The notes: generated from the letters alone by a model not told the origin. A DNA stretch of 64,000 nucleotides from JBBRVW01 sp963784645 (GCA_963784645.1 CAWARY010000005.1:124001-188000); one strand, 5' to 3'; counted from the first letter of the stretch, positions 41,706-50,440 are shown. Numbers and translations are program-made.

Positions 41706-42238
41706 CCGCCCGCCGGCTCACTGTCTTCACCGCGCTCGCGCTGTCGCTGATGGTGGCCGTGGGCGGCTTCTACCTGCTCAACGGCGCCGCGCGGCGGGCC
41801 GAGGAGGTGCTGGTGATGGCGTTCCTGCGGCCCATGGGTGGCCGGGCCGGGCTCGTGGACGGCCACATGTTCCAGCTGCTGCCCCCGGACCAGCTCGCCT
41901 TCCGCGCCGTCCTCACGCCGTACTGCTCGGCGCTGATCCCGGTCCTCGCGCTTGCCGTCATCGGCCTCTTCATCCTGTCCGGCAGCGTGGCCCGGCGCCT
42001 GGTTGCCGTGCTCACCGCCACGGCCCTGGTCCTCATCTGCAACGTGCTGCGCATCTCGGGCTCGCTCTGGATGGGCTACGAGTTCGGCGGCACCGCGCTG
42101 GTCCTCTTCCACGACTGGGTGGGCACGTTCTTCGCCCTCGCGTACACGATGGCCGGCTTCTTCCTCATGCTCTACCTGATCCTCCCCAGCCCCTCGGCCA
42201 AGATCCCGCGGGCCGCACGGGTCAGTGACGTGCTCTAA
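41702..42238 (+). CDS. Exosortase/archaeosortase-family membrane protein
   Basis: A 178-residue polytopic protein. The diagnostic triad is in order and in the right membrane-boundary context: Cys75 in VLTPYCSALIPVLAL, Arg117 in LICNVLRISGSLW and His137 in VLFHDWVGTFF, the Cys/Arg/His set of exosortases and archaeosortases, which cut C-terminal sorting tails of secreted proteins and probably attach them to a lipid or glycan carrier. It is shorter than XrtA (about 280) but in range of the small Gram-positive types. ATG overlaps the GT2 stop. Two secreted proteins with tripartite tails lie upstream as candidate substrates. Family call is good; the substrate link is inference. Confidence 0.8.
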   Translation: MTARRLTVFTALALSLMVAVGGFYLLNGAARRAEEVLVMAFLRPMGGRAGLVDGHMFQLLPPDQLAFRAVLTPYCSALIPVLALAVIGLFILSGSVARRLVAVLTATALVLICNVLRISGSLWMGYEFGGTALVLFHDWVGTFFALAYTMAGFFLMLYLILPSPSAKIPRAARVSDVL

Positions 42239-42270
42239 AGCCCGGGCCGCATTCATCCGAATGGAGCAGT

Positions 42271-43776
42271 GTGAACTTTTCGGCTGCTGACACGCTGACC
42301 GGACCGACGCTCACCCTGGTGACGCTGCTCGTCGGCCTGGCCGCCCTCTTCGTCGCCGTGGGCTGGCGGACCGTGCGCTTCCTGCGCGTGCGCCGAGGGA
42401 TCACGGCCGGCCTGCGCGACCACGACGCCGGGGTGCGGGTGGCAGCCGTCCTGCAGGCCGCGGAGATCGGCCTGACCTCCACCGCGCCGGCCCTGCTGAA
42501 GGCGGTCCGCGAGGAGCGTGACCCCTCGGTCCTCGCCGCGGTGGTCCGCACGGTGGCCGCCCGCCAGTGGGAGCCGGCGTCCACCAGCGGCATCGTCGAG
42601 CTGCGACTGTGGGCCCGCGCCTACTCCGGCAAGCACCCCGAGGTCCGGGCCGCCAGTCAGAGCGAGCCCATGCTGCCCGGCATCGCCGGTGCCGTGCCGC
42701 CGCCCTCACTGGACCCCCGCCGCGCCGAGGAGTTCCGGACCCGGTCCGACCAGGTTCCCGAGCCCGTCATGGTCACCCCGCGCATCCCGGCGACCCAGGT
42801 CGTCAGCCCCTGGCTCGCGCCCGACCCCGACCCGCTGCACCCCACCACGGTGCTGGTCACCGGCGCCGGCGGCCCCGCAGGTGTCGCCGTGATCCGGGCG
42901 CTGCTCGCCGCGGGGCACCAGCCCGTCGCCCTGGACGCCGACCCGAGCGCGGTGGGGCTGCGCCTCACCGAGCAGTCGCACGTCGTTCCGCGCTACGACG
43001 ACCCGAGCTACCTCGCCGCCCTTGTGCGGGCGGCCACCGTCTCGTCGGCGCAGGCGCTGATCTGCACCGTCGCCGAGGAGTACCCCACCCTGCTCCCCGC
43101 CCATCCGTACCTCGAGGAGTCCGGCGTCAGGACGCTGATGCCGTCCCGCGCGGCCGTCGAGGTATGCCTCGACAAGTGGGCTTTCGCCGGTGTGATGACG
43201 ACGGCCGGGCTCCCGGGCCCGGCCACCGGGCTGGGCAGTGCCACCGGCATCCCCGGCCCATGGGTGGTCAAGCCCCGCTACGGCCGTGGCAGCCGGGACG
43301 TGCACGTCGTGGCCACGAGCACCAGGCTGCGCGCCCTGATCGGAGCTGTTCCTGACCCGATCGTGCAGACCCAGCTGACCGGCCGGGAGTTCACGGTGGA
43401 TGCCCTGGTCGACACCACCGGTGTCGTCGTCGCGGCCTCGCCGCGGTGGCGCCTCGAGACCAAGGGGGGTATCTCCACGAAGGGGGAGACGTTCGAGGAC
43501 GAGGAGGTCACCAATGTCTGCTCGCTGGTCCTCAAGGCGGTCGACCTGATCGGCCCCGCGAACGTCCAGGGCTTCGTCGCCGAGGACGGAGGCGTGGTCG
43601 TGCACGAGGTGAACCCGCGCTTCTCCGGCGGCCTCCCGCTCACGCTGTACGCCGGTGCCGACGTCGTCGGCGAGTACCTCCGCGCCGTCCTCGGGCTGCC
43701 GATGCGCCCCGAGCGCCTGGTCGCCCGTCCCGGCGTCCGCATGATGAGGCACTTCTCCGAGGTGTTCGAGGGGTGA
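42271..43776 (+). CDS. Membrane-anchored ATP-grasp enzyme with HEAT-like N-terminal region
   Basis: A 501-residue protein starting at GTG 42271 with GGAG 5 nt upstream. Order: one N-terminal membrane helix (about 12-32), helical repeats resembling HEAT (about 45-105), a linker of Pro-rich sequence, then a CarB-like PreATP-grasp plus ATP-grasp: TTVLVTGAGGPAGVAVIRAL, AAVEVCLDKWAFAGVMTTAG, WVVKPRYGRGSRDVHVV, VVVHEVNPRFSGGLPLTLYA. ATP-grasp enzymes join a carboxylate to an amine or thiol. Placed between the exosortase-like gene and a sugar epimerase, it might add an amino acid or acyl group to the deacetylated sugar. The specific reaction is unknown. Confidence 0.78.
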   Translation: MNFSAADTLTGPTLTLVTLLVGLAALFVAVGWRTVRFLRVRRGITAGLRDHDAGVRVAAVLQAAEIGLTSTAPALLKAVREERDPSVLAAVVRTVAARQWEPASTSGIVELRLWARAYSGKHPEVRAASQSEPMLPGIAGAVPPPSLDPRRAEEFRTRSDQVPEPVMVTPRIPATQVVSPWLAPDPDPLHPTTVLVTGAGGPAGVAVIRALLAAGHQPVALDADPSAVGLRLTEQSHVVPRYDDPSYLAALVRAATVSSAQALICTVAEEYPTLLPAHPYLEESGVRTLMPSRAAVEVCLDKWAFAGVMTTAGLPGPATGLGSATGIPGPWVVKPRYGRGSRDVHVVATSTRLRALIGAVPDPIVQTQLTGREFTVDALVDTTGVVVAASPRWRLETKGGISTKGETFEDEEVTNVCSLVLKAVDLIGPANVQGFVAEDGGVVVHEVNPRFSGGLPLTLYAGADVVGEYLRAVLGLPMRPERLVARPGVRMMRHFSEVFEG

Positions 43777-44921
43777 CCGACCCGCTGCGTCTCACCGTCG
43801 CCGTCGGCACCCGCCCGGAGGTCGTCAAGCTCGCCCCGGTCGTCACCGCGCTGCGCCGCGCCGGGCACTCCGTCCGGTGCGTGGCGACCGGGCAGCACAC
43901 CGACCGCCGGCTGGCCGGCGACCTGTTCGCCGAGCTCGGCTGCCCGCCCGACGAGACCTGGACCCTGTCCGGTGACGAGGGCGAGCGCGTCGGGGGACTG
44001 CTCGCCCAGGCCTACCGCGAGCTCGCCGCGCACCGTCCCGACGCCGTCGTCGTGCTGGGCGACACCTACACCGCTCCGCTCGTCGCGATGGCCGCCCGGC
44101 GCGCCGGGGTGGGAGTGGTGCACGTCGAGGCCGGGCTGCGCTCGTTCAACGACCTGTCCATGGAGGAGTCCAACCGCCGGATGCTCGCGTCCCTGGCGAC
44201 CGTGCACCTCGCTCCCACCGAGCTGGCCCGCGACTTCCTCCTGCAGGAGGGCGTCGACCCGGCACGGGTCCGGGTCGTCGGTAACCCGGTGCTCGACGCC
44301 GTCCGGCTCGAAGCGGTGGAGCGGGTGCCGGTGGCCGACCGCTCCGGCGTCCTCGTCACCGCCCACCGGGCCACCAACGTCGACGACCCCGACCGGCTGG
44401 CCACGCTGGTCAGCCTGGTCGAGCAGCTCGCCGTCCGCCACGGCGGCGTGCTCTTCCCCGTGCACCCCCGCACGAGGGACCGGCTCACCACCGGCGGCCT
44501 CTGGGCGACCGTCGCCGGGCTCCCCGGTGTCCGGCTCGTCGAGCCGCTGGGCTACGCCGACCTGCTACGCGCGATGGCCGCCAGCCGGCTGGTCGTCACC
44601 GACAGCGGCGGGATCCAGGAGGAGGCGTCCTACCTCGGGGTCCCGGTCGTGGTCATGCGCACCACCACGCCGCGCTGGGAGGGGGTCCGCACCGGGGCCG
44701 CGGTGCTCACCGGGCTGGACCAGGCCCGCGTGCTCGAGGCGGCCGACCGCTTCGCCGACGACGCCGAGCTGGTCCGCGTCGCCGGCCTGCCCTGCCCGTA
44801 CGGCGACGGGCGGACCGGCGACCGGGTGGTGGAGGTCCTGGCCGAGCCGGGGCTGCGCGCCCTGCTCCGGCCCGCCGAGCCGGCGCTGTCCGCGGCGCTG
44901 CCCGACCGCGTCCTCCGGTGA
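43773..44921 (+). CDS. Non-hydrolysing UDP-GlcNAc 2-epimerase (WecB-like)
   Basis: A 382-residue GT-B-fold epimerase interconverting UDP-GlcNAc and UDP-ManNAc. VAVGTRPEVVKLAPVVTAL, VVVLGDTYTAPLVAM, GVVHVEAGLRSFNDLSMEES and VVTDSGGIQEEASYLGVPVV are the WecB/MnaA blocks. GTG 43773 overlaps the ATP-grasp stop and its stop overlaps the HAD start. It would supply ManNAc-type donors for the local GT2 or for a teichoic/teichuronic-type glycan. Confidence 0.87.
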   Translation: MTDPLRLTVAVGTRPEVVKLAPVVTALRRAGHSVRCVATGQHTDRRLAGDLFAELGCPPDETWTLSGDEGERVGGLLAQAYRELAAHRPDAVVVLGDTYTAPLVAMAARRAGVGVVHVEAGLRSFNDLSMEESNRRMLASLATVHLAPTELARDFLLQEGVDPARVRVVGNPVLDAVRLEAVERVPVADRSGVLVTAHRATNVDDPDRLATLVSLVEQLAVRHGGVLFPVHPRTRDRLTTGGLWATVAGLPGVRLVEPLGYADLLRAMAASRLVVTDSGGIQEEASYLGVPVVVMRTTTPRWEGVRTGAAVLTGLDQARVLEAADRFADDAELVRVAGLPCPYGDGRTGDRVVEVLAEPGLRALLRPAEPALSAALPDRVLR

Positions 44922-45676
44922 CCGGCGACCTGCCCGTCACCGGGGTGACGGTCGACCTCGACGACACGCTGTACCCCCAGTCCGAGTGGCTCGACGGCGC
45001 CTGGTGGGCGGTCGCCGTCGCGGCCGGGCGGGCCGGGCTGGACCCGGCCGCCGTGCACGCCGCCCTGCTGCGCACCTGCGCCGAGGGCTCTGACCGCGGC
45101 GGGGTCGTCGACCGGGCTCTGGCCGCGGTCGGGATCGCCGACGAGCGGGCGGCCGAGCTCGTGCCGGGCCTGGTCCGCGCCTTCGCCGCGCACCGGCCCG
45201 CCGTGCTCACGCCGTACCCGGGCGTGCCCGAGGCCCTGCGGCGACTCGCCGCCGTGCTCCCGGTGGTCGTCGTCACCGACGGCATGCCACCGGTCCAGCA
45301 CGCCAAGGTCGAGGCGTTGGGCGTCGGGCACCTGCTCGCCGGCGTCGTCGTCTCCGACGAGCTGGGCGGCCGGCACCTGCGCAAGCCGGACCCCGCCCCG
45401 TTCCGCCGCGCCCTCGAGGTGCTCGGGCAGGCGCCCGCGGGCGTGGTGCACGTGGGCGACCGGCCCGAGAAGGACGTCCGGGGCGCCGCGGCCGTCGGGA
45501 TGCGGAGCATCCGGGTCACGACCGGCGAGTACGCCGGTGCCGACCCCGGGCGGCACCGCGCCTGGCGGACGGTGTCCTGTTTCGGCGAGGCAGTGGAGCT
45601 CTGCCTCGCGGGTGCCCCGGCCGCTCCCGGCCCCCGCCGGCCGGCCGGAACAACGGGTGCCGCCTCGCGGTTGTGA
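44918..45676 (+). CDS. HAD-superfamily hydrolase
   Basis: A 252-residue phosphatase-like protein. GVTVDLDDTLYPQSEWLDG is motif I (two Asp), PVVVVTDGMPPVQHAKVEAL gives motif II Thr and then the Lys region, and VVHVGDRPEKDVRGAAAVGM is motif IV. A cap domain lies between motifs I and II. GTG 44918 overlaps the epimerase stop, making it the last gene of the coupled series. It may dephosphorylate a sugar phosphate of the pathway; the substrate is not identifiable. Confidence 0.82.
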   Translation: MTGDLPVTGVTVDLDDTLYPQSEWLDGAWWAVAVAAGRAGLDPAAVHAALLRTCAEGSDRGGVVDRALAAVGIADERAAELVPGLVRAFAAHRPAVLTPYPGVPEALRRLAAVLPVVVVTDGMPPVQHAKVEALGVGHLLAGVVVSDELGGRHLRKPDPAPFRRALEVLGQAPAGVVHVGDRPEKDVRGAAAVGMRSIRVTTGEYAGADPGRHRAWRTVSCFGEAVELCLAGAPAAPGPRRPAGTTGAASRL

Positions 45677-45701
45677 GGATCGCTGACCGTTCTGGCAGAA
45701 T
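45671..45701 (+). promoter_or_regulatory. Putative rpmE promoter
   Basis: CAGAAT at 45696-45701 has the form of a -10 box, with TTGTGA at 45671-45676, 19 nt upstream, as a weak -35. A start near 45708 would give a leader of about 75 nt before the GTG at 45782. Confidence 0.4.
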
Positions 45702-45781
45702 GGCCCGCTGGTTCCGGTTCACGTCTCGCGAGCACGCGGTGACGACCCGGCGACCGTCCCCACCCCGAGGAGTGCATCACC

Positions 45782-46003
45782 GTGAAGGCCGACATCCACC
45801 CCGAGTACGTCGAGACGACCGCCACCTGTACGTGCGGCGCGACGTTCACCACCCGTAGCACCGCGAAGAACGGCTCGATCCACGCCGAGGTCTGCTCGCA
45901 GTGCCACCCCTTCTACACCGGCAAGCAGAAGATCCTCGACACCGGCGGCCGCGTGGCCCGGTTCGAGAAGCGCTTCGGCAAGCAGGCGTCCGGCTCCAAG
46001 TAG
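45782..46003 (+). CDS. rpmE: 50S ribosomal protein L31, zinc-binding form
   Basis: A 73-residue ribosomal protein. MKADIHPEYVETTATCTCGA and VCSQCHPFYTGKQKILDTGG carry the four Cys (CxC and CxxC) of the zinc-bound L31 type, so this is not the Cys-less paralogue used in zinc starvation. GTG start. A strong hairpin follows the stop. Confidence 0.97.
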   Translation: MKADIHPEYVETTATCTCGATFTTRSTAKNGSIHAEVCSQCHPFYTGKQKILDTGGRVARFEKRFGKQASGSK

Positions 46004-46012
46004 CTCTCCGGC

Positions 46013-46051
46013 GGCCCCGGTCCCGCACCCTCGTGGTGCCGGACCGGGGCC
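46013..46051. terminator. Hairpin terminator after rpmE
   Basis: Arms GGCCCCGGTCCCGCACC (46013-46029) and GGTGCCGGACCGGGGCC (46035-46051) pair with one mismatch around a 5-nt loop, 9 bp after the stop. The right flank (GTTGCCGTTCC) is only weakly T-rich. Confidence 0.85.
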
Positions 46052-46094
46052 GTTGCCGTTCCCCAGCCGCCCGGCCGTCCCGAAGGAGCCTCCC

Positions 46095-47168
46095 GTGCTC
46101 GAAGCCCCCGCCGAGATGCTGGCCGAGCACGCCCGGGTCGAGGAGGAGCTGGCCGATCCGGCCGTGCACGCCGACCAGGCGAAGGCCCGGGCGCTGGGCA
46201 AGCGGTACGCCGAGCTGACCCCCGTCGTCGACGTCCACCGCGCGCTCCAGGAGCTGGCCGGGGACCTCGCGACCGCGCGCGAGCTGGCCGTGGACGACGA
46301 GTCGTTCCGCGCAGAGGTGCCCGACATGGAGGCCCGCCAGCAGGAGCTCGAGGCCCGGCTGCAGATGCTGCTGCTGCCCCGGGACGAGAACGACGACAAG
46401 GACATTCTCGTCGAGATTAAGGCGGGGGAGGGCGGTGAGGAGTCGGCTCTGTTCGCCGGCGACCTGCTCCGGATGTACCTGCGCTACGCCGAGCGGGTCG
46501 GCTGGAAGACCGAGGTCATCGAGGCCACCGAGACCGACATGGGCGGCTACAAGGACGTCCAGCTCTCGGTGAAGTCGCGCGGCACGCCCGAGGTCGGGCA
46601 CGGCCCGTGGGCCCGGCTCAAGTACGAGGGCGGCGTGCACCGGGTGCAACGCGTCCCGGTGACCGAGTCGCAGGGCCGGATCCACACCAGCGCGGCCGGC
46701 GTCCTTGTGCTGCCGGAGGCGGCGGACGTCGATGTCGAGATCGACCCCAACGACCTGCGCATCGACGTCTACCGGTCGTCCGGGCCTGGCGGGCAGAGCG
46801 TCAACACCACCGACTCGGCCGTGCGCATCACGCACCTGCCGTCGGGCATCGTGGCGTCCTGCCAGAACGAGAAGTCCCAGCTGCAGAACCGTGAGCAGGC
46901 GATGCGGATCCTGCGGGCCAGGCTGCTCGCCGCGGCGCAGGAGGCGGCCGACCAGGAAGCCTCGGACGCCCGCCGGTCGCAGGTCCGCACCGTCGACCGC
47001 TCGGAGCGGGTTCGCACCTACAACTTCGCGGAGAACCGGATCGCCGACCACCGGGTGAACTTCAAGGCCTACAACCTCGACCAGGTGCTCGACGGCGACC
47101 TCGATGCGGTGGTCCAGGCGCTCGTCGACGCGGATACGGCCGCCAAGCTCGCCGCTGCCGGAGCGTGA
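46095..47168 (+). CDS. prfA: Peptide chain release factor 1
   Basis: Releases peptides at UAA and UAG, 357 residues. The codon-recognition motif is PVT in HRVQRVPVTESQGRIHTSA, and the catalytic GGQ is in YRSSGPGGQSVNTTDSAVRI. GTG 46095 has AAGGAG 6 nt upstream. Its stop overlaps the start of prmC, which methylates the GGQ glutamine, the usual pairing. Confidence 0.96.
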   Translation: MLEAPAEMLAEHARVEEELADPAVHADQAKARALGKRYAELTPVVDVHRALQELAGDLATARELAVDDESFRAEVPDMEARQQELEARLQMLLLPRDENDDKDILVEIKAGEGGEESALFAGDLLRMYLRYAERVGWKTEVIEATETDMGGYKDVQLSVKSRGTPEVGHGPWARLKYEGGVHRVQRVPVTESQGRIHTSAAGVLVLPEAADVDVEIDPNDLRIDVYRSSGPGGQSVNTTDSAVRITHLPSGIVASCQNEKSQLQNREQAMRILRARLLAAAQEAADQEASDARRSQVRTVDRSERVRTYNFAENRIADHRVNFKAYNLDQVLDGDLDAVVQALVDADTAAKLAAAGA

Positions 47169-48040
47169 CCGTGACGTCCACCCCGCTGCGCGCGGCTCTC
47201 GCCGAGGCCACGGCAAGGCTGGTGGCCGCGGGCGTTCCCTCGGCCCGGCACGACGCCGAGTCGCTGGCCGCCCACTCCCTGGGTGCGCTGCGGCGCGACC
47301 TGTGGCGGCACGACGAGCCCGGCCCCGGGTTCGCGGCGTACGTCGAGCGCCGGGCGGCGCGCGAGCCGCTGCAGCACATCACCGGCACCGCGCCGTTCCG
47401 CCACCTCGACCTGCAGGTGGGACCGGGTGTCTTCGTCCCGCGTCCGGAGACCGAGGTTGTCGTCGATGCGGTGCTGGCCAGGCTCGCCGGACTGCCCCCG
47501 GGTGCGCGCCCGCGGGTCGTCGACCTCGGCACCGGGTCGGGTGCGATCGCGCTCGCGGTGGCGACCGAGGCCGCCGGCAGCGAGGTCCACGCCGTGGAGG
47601 CCGACCCGGGTGCGCACGCCTGGGCGGCGCGGAACTGTGCCGGGTCCCGGGTCGACCTCCGGCTGGGCGACATGGCCGACGCCTTCGCCGAGCTGGACGG
47701 CACCGTCGACGTGGTCGTGAGCAACCCGCCGTACATCCCGGTGGACGCCGTCATCCGCGACCCCGAGGTCGCCGCGCACGACCCGGCACTCGCGCTGTGG
47801 TCCGGCGACGACGGTCTCGACGCCATGCACGTGGTCGAGCGGGTGGCCGCCCGGCTGCTCCGCCCGGGCGGTGCGGTCGTTGTCGAGCACGCCGACGTCC
47901 AGGGCGAGTCGGCACCCGCGGTCTTCGCCGGTGCGGGTCGCTGGGACGACGTACGGGACCATCAGGACCTGGCCGGGCGCGACCGCTACCTCACTGCGGT
48001 CCGGCGAACGGGCGCCGGCGTCGGAGGAGGAGCGGGCTGA
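47165..48040 (+). CDS. prmC: Release factor glutamine N5-methyltransferase
   Basis: A 291-residue SAM enzyme that methylates the GGQ glutamine of release factors. RVVDLGTGSGAIALAVATE is the SAM-binding motif and DVVVSNPPYIPVDAVI the NPPY catalytic motif. GTG overlaps the prfA stop (GTGA), and its stop overlaps the next ATG (TGATG). Confidence 0.95.
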   Translation: MTVTSTPLRAALAEATARLVAAGVPSARHDAESLAAHSLGALRRDLWRHDEPGPGFAAYVERRAAREPLQHITGTAPFRHLDLQVGPGVFVPRPETEVVVDAVLARLAGLPPGARPRVVDLGTGSGAIALAVATEAAGSEVHAVEADPGAHAWAARNCAGSRVDLRLGDMADAFAELDGTVDVVVSNPPYIPVDAVIRDPEVAAHDPALALWSGDDGLDAMHVVERVAARLLRPGGAVVVEHADVQGESAPAVFAGAGRWDDVRDHQDLAGRDRYLTAVRRTGAGVGGGAG

Positions 48041-48708
48041 TGGGATGGATCCGGCGCTACGACATGGCCGAGCCGGCCGAGCGACCGGTCGGTCTCGACC
48101 TCGCCACCGACGCCGTGCGCCGGGGCGAGCTGGTCGTGCTGCCCACCGACACTGTCTACGGCCTGGGCACGGACGCCTTCTCGCCGGTCGCCGTCGCGGG
48201 GCTGTTGGCGGCCAAGGGTCGCGGGCGCGACATGCCGGTGCCGGTGTTGGTCGGCACCCCCCGCGCACTCGACGGCATCGCGACCGGGCTCACGCAGACC
48301 GCCCGCGAGCTCGTCGAGGCGTTCTGGCCCGGCGGCCTGACGTTGGTGGCGACGGCCCAGCCGTCGCTGCGGTGGGACCTCGGTGACACCGGCGGGACGG
48401 TCGCCGTGCGGATGCCGCTGCACCCGGTCGCCCTCGAGCTGCTCCGGGCCACCGGCCCCATGGGCGTCAGCAGCGCCAACCTGTCGGGACAGCAGGCGCC
48501 GACCACGTGCGACGAGGCCGTCGAGCAGCTCGGCGAGAAGGTCTCGATCTACCTCGACGGAGGGCCGAGCGGTGACCCGATCGCCTCGACCATCGTCGAC
48601 GTCACCGGTGCTGTGCCGCGGCTCCAGCGGCTCGGTGCCGTGGGTCTGGAGCTGCTGCGCGAGGTCGCTCCCGACCTCGACCCCGGGGTCTACGGTGAGG
48701 CTTCATGA
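48040..48708 (+). CDS. tsaC: L-threonylcarbamoyladenylate synthase (Sua5/YrdC/TsaC)
   Basis: A 222-residue enzyme making threonylcarbamoyl-AMP for the t6A37 tRNA modification. RRGELVVLPTDTVYGLGTDA and AAKGRGRDMPVPVLVG are YrdC substrate-binding blocks; PMGVSSANLSGQQAPTTCDE follows. ATG overlaps the prmC stop and has GGAGGAGG upstream. It lacks the C-terminal Sua5 domain, so it is the TsaC form. Confidence 0.93.
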   Translation: MGWIRRYDMAEPAERPVGLDLATDAVRRGELVVLPTDTVYGLGTDAFSPVAVAGLLAAKGRGRDMPVPVLVGTPRALDGIATGLTQTARELVEAFWPGGLTLVATAQPSLRWDLGDTGGTVAVRMPLHPVALELLRATGPMGVSSANLSGQQAPTTCDEAVEQLGEKVSIYLDGGPSGDPIASTIVDVTGAVPRLQRLGAVGLELLREVAPDLDPGVYGEAS

Positions 48709-48800
48709 GAGCGTCGGCGCCGTGTTCGGGGGCGGACCCCGGCCGGTCCGCGACCGGCGCTGCCGTCGAGCCGGCCTGAGACGCGCGGCGGTCCTGACGC

Positions 48801-49967
48801 GTGCGTGAATACATGCTCACTCTGGTGGTGGCTGCGGCCGTCACCTACCTGCTCACCCCGGTGGCGCGCCGGATCGCGCTCCGGTGGGGCGCCCTCACGC
48901 CGGTCCGGGACCGGGACGTGCACGCCATCCCCACTCCGCGGCTGGGGGGCATCGCGATGCTGGGGGGGTTCGGCGCCGGCATGCTCGTGGCGAGCCAGAT
49001 GCCCTTCCTCGGGCCGCGCCTGCACGACGCGCAGCAGACCTGGCCGCTGCTCGCCGGCGCCGGTCTGATCTGTCTGCTGGGCGTCGCCGACGACCGCTGG
49101 GAGCTCGACGCGCTGACCAAGCTGGCGGGCCAGGTGCTCGCCTCGGGCGTCATGGTCATCGGCGGCGTCCAGATGCTCTACCTGCCGGTGGGGGTGCTCG
49201 GCAGCGTCTCGACCGTCAATGGCGAGCGGGTCGCCAACTCCTTCGTCCTGGGCCCGGTCGAGGGCACCGTCCTGACCATCGTGCTGGTCGTCGCCACCGT
49301 GAACGCCGTCAACTTCGTCGACGGGCTCGACGGGCTGGCCGCCGGCATCGTCGCGATCGCCGCTGCCTCCTTCTTCGTCTTCTCCTACGTGCTCACGGTC
49401 ACCGAGGGCCTCACCCGGGCCACCACGTCGGGGGTGGTCGCCGCTGCCCTCGTCGGCGTGTGCGTCGGCTTCCTCCCGCACAACTTCAGCCCGGCCCGGG
49501 TCTTCATGGGCGACTCGGGCTCGATGGTCCTGGGCCTGCTGCTGGCGTCGACGACGATCACGCTGACCGGCACGGTGGGACCCAACGCCGTCGACACCTC
49601 CCTGGCGCCCTCGCTGCTGCCGCTCGCGCTGCCGGTGCTCGTGATGGCGCTGCCGTTCCTCGACGTCCTGCTCGCCATCGTCCGGCGCACGTTGGCCGGC
49701 CGGTCGCCGTTCGCCCCCGACAAGCAGCACCTTCACCACCGGCTGCTCGAACGCGGCCACAGCCACGCCCGCGCGGTGCTGGTCATGTACCTGTGGTCCG
49801 CGGTGATCGCGTTCGGCTGGACGGCGTACGTCTTCCTGTCCACACCCGCGCTGATCGTGAGCCTGGTCGCGGCGGTCGTCGTCGCGGCGCTGCTCACGAT
49901 GAACATCCCGCGGCTGCGACGCTCCGAGGGCACCTTCACCGGCCTGCGGCGCGGGCGGGTCCGGTGA
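48801..49967 (+). CDS. wecA: WecA-like undecaprenyl-phosphate GlcNAc-1-phosphate transferase
   Basis: A 388-residue, about eleven-helix membrane enzyme that transfers a sugar-1-phosphate to the lipid carrier, starting arabinogalactan linker or other wall-glycan synthesis. VHAIPTPRLGGIAMLGGFGA, LLGVADDRWELDALTKLAGQ, VNFVDGLDGLAAGIVAIAA, RVFMGDSGSMVLGLLLAS and the cytoplasmic HLHHRLLERGHSH (HIHH-type) are MraY/WecA signatures. GTG 48801; stop overlaps the AtpI-like start. Confidence 0.92.
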   Translation: MREYMLTLVVAAAVTYLLTPVARRIALRWGALTPVRDRDVHAIPTPRLGGIAMLGGFGAGMLVASQMPFLGPRLHDAQQTWPLLAGAGLICLLGVADDRWELDALTKLAGQVLASGVMVIGGVQMLYLPVGVLGSVSTVNGERVANSFVLGPVEGTVLTIVLVVATVNAVNFVDGLDGLAAGIVAIAAASFFVFSYVLTVTEGLTRATTSGVVAAALVGVCVGFLPHNFSPARVFMGDSGSMVLGLLLASTTITLTGTVGPNAVDTSLAPSLLPLALPVLVMALPFLDVLLAIVRRTLAGRSPFAPDKQHLHHRLLERGHSHARAVLVMYLWSAVIAFGWTAYVFLSTPALIVSLVAAVVVAALLTMNIPRLRRSEGTFTGLRRGRVR

Positions 49968-50440
49968 AGGACGTCCGCGGCACCGGGGCCCGCGCCCTGC
50001 TGGCCCCGGCCCTACTCGGCGCCCTGGCGACCTGGCTCGTCGCGGCCGCGGGGGCGCTGGTGGTCGACGGTGGCACCGGGCTGGCGGGCGCGGGCCTCGG
50101 GGGAGCGTTGGTGATCGCCTTCCTGCTCGTGGGGCAGGTCCCCGTCGCGCAGGCCGCCAAGGGTCGCGGCTTCCTCGGTGCCGCGCTGTTGCTCGTCGGC
50201 TACCTGACCCGGGTCGTCCTGCTCCTCGTCGCCTTCGTCCTCGTGGTCGTCGACGGCACGCTGGACCGCCGGGTGGTCGGCGGCACCGTCATCGCGGTGG
50301 CCCTGGGCTGGACCGCGGGGACGGTCTGGGCGTGGTTGCACTGGCGGCCACCGGTGGTCGACGTCGAGCTGCCGACGGTCCCGGAACCGGTCGCGCCCCC
50401 CGCCGAGATCCCGGCGGACGAGGGCCGGCGCGCGCGCTGA
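49964..50440 (+). CDS. atpI: ATP synthase subunit I-like membrane protein
   Basis: A 158-residue protein with four hydrophobic segments (about 10-30, 38-60, 70-95, 102-122) and a Pro/Glu-rich tail. Placement as GTGA overlap with wecA and just before the other atp genes matches the actinobacterial AtpI-like protein thought to help c-ring assembly or magnesium handling. Sequence alone is weakly conserved. Confidence 0.72.
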   Translation: MKDVRGTGARALLAPALLGALATWLVAAAGALVVDGGTGLAGAGLGGALVIAFLLVGQVPVAQAAKGRGFLGAALLLVGYLTRVVLLLVAFVLVVVDGTLDRRVVGGTVIAVALGWTAGTVWAWLHWRPPVVDVELPTVPEPVAPPAEIPADEGRRAR

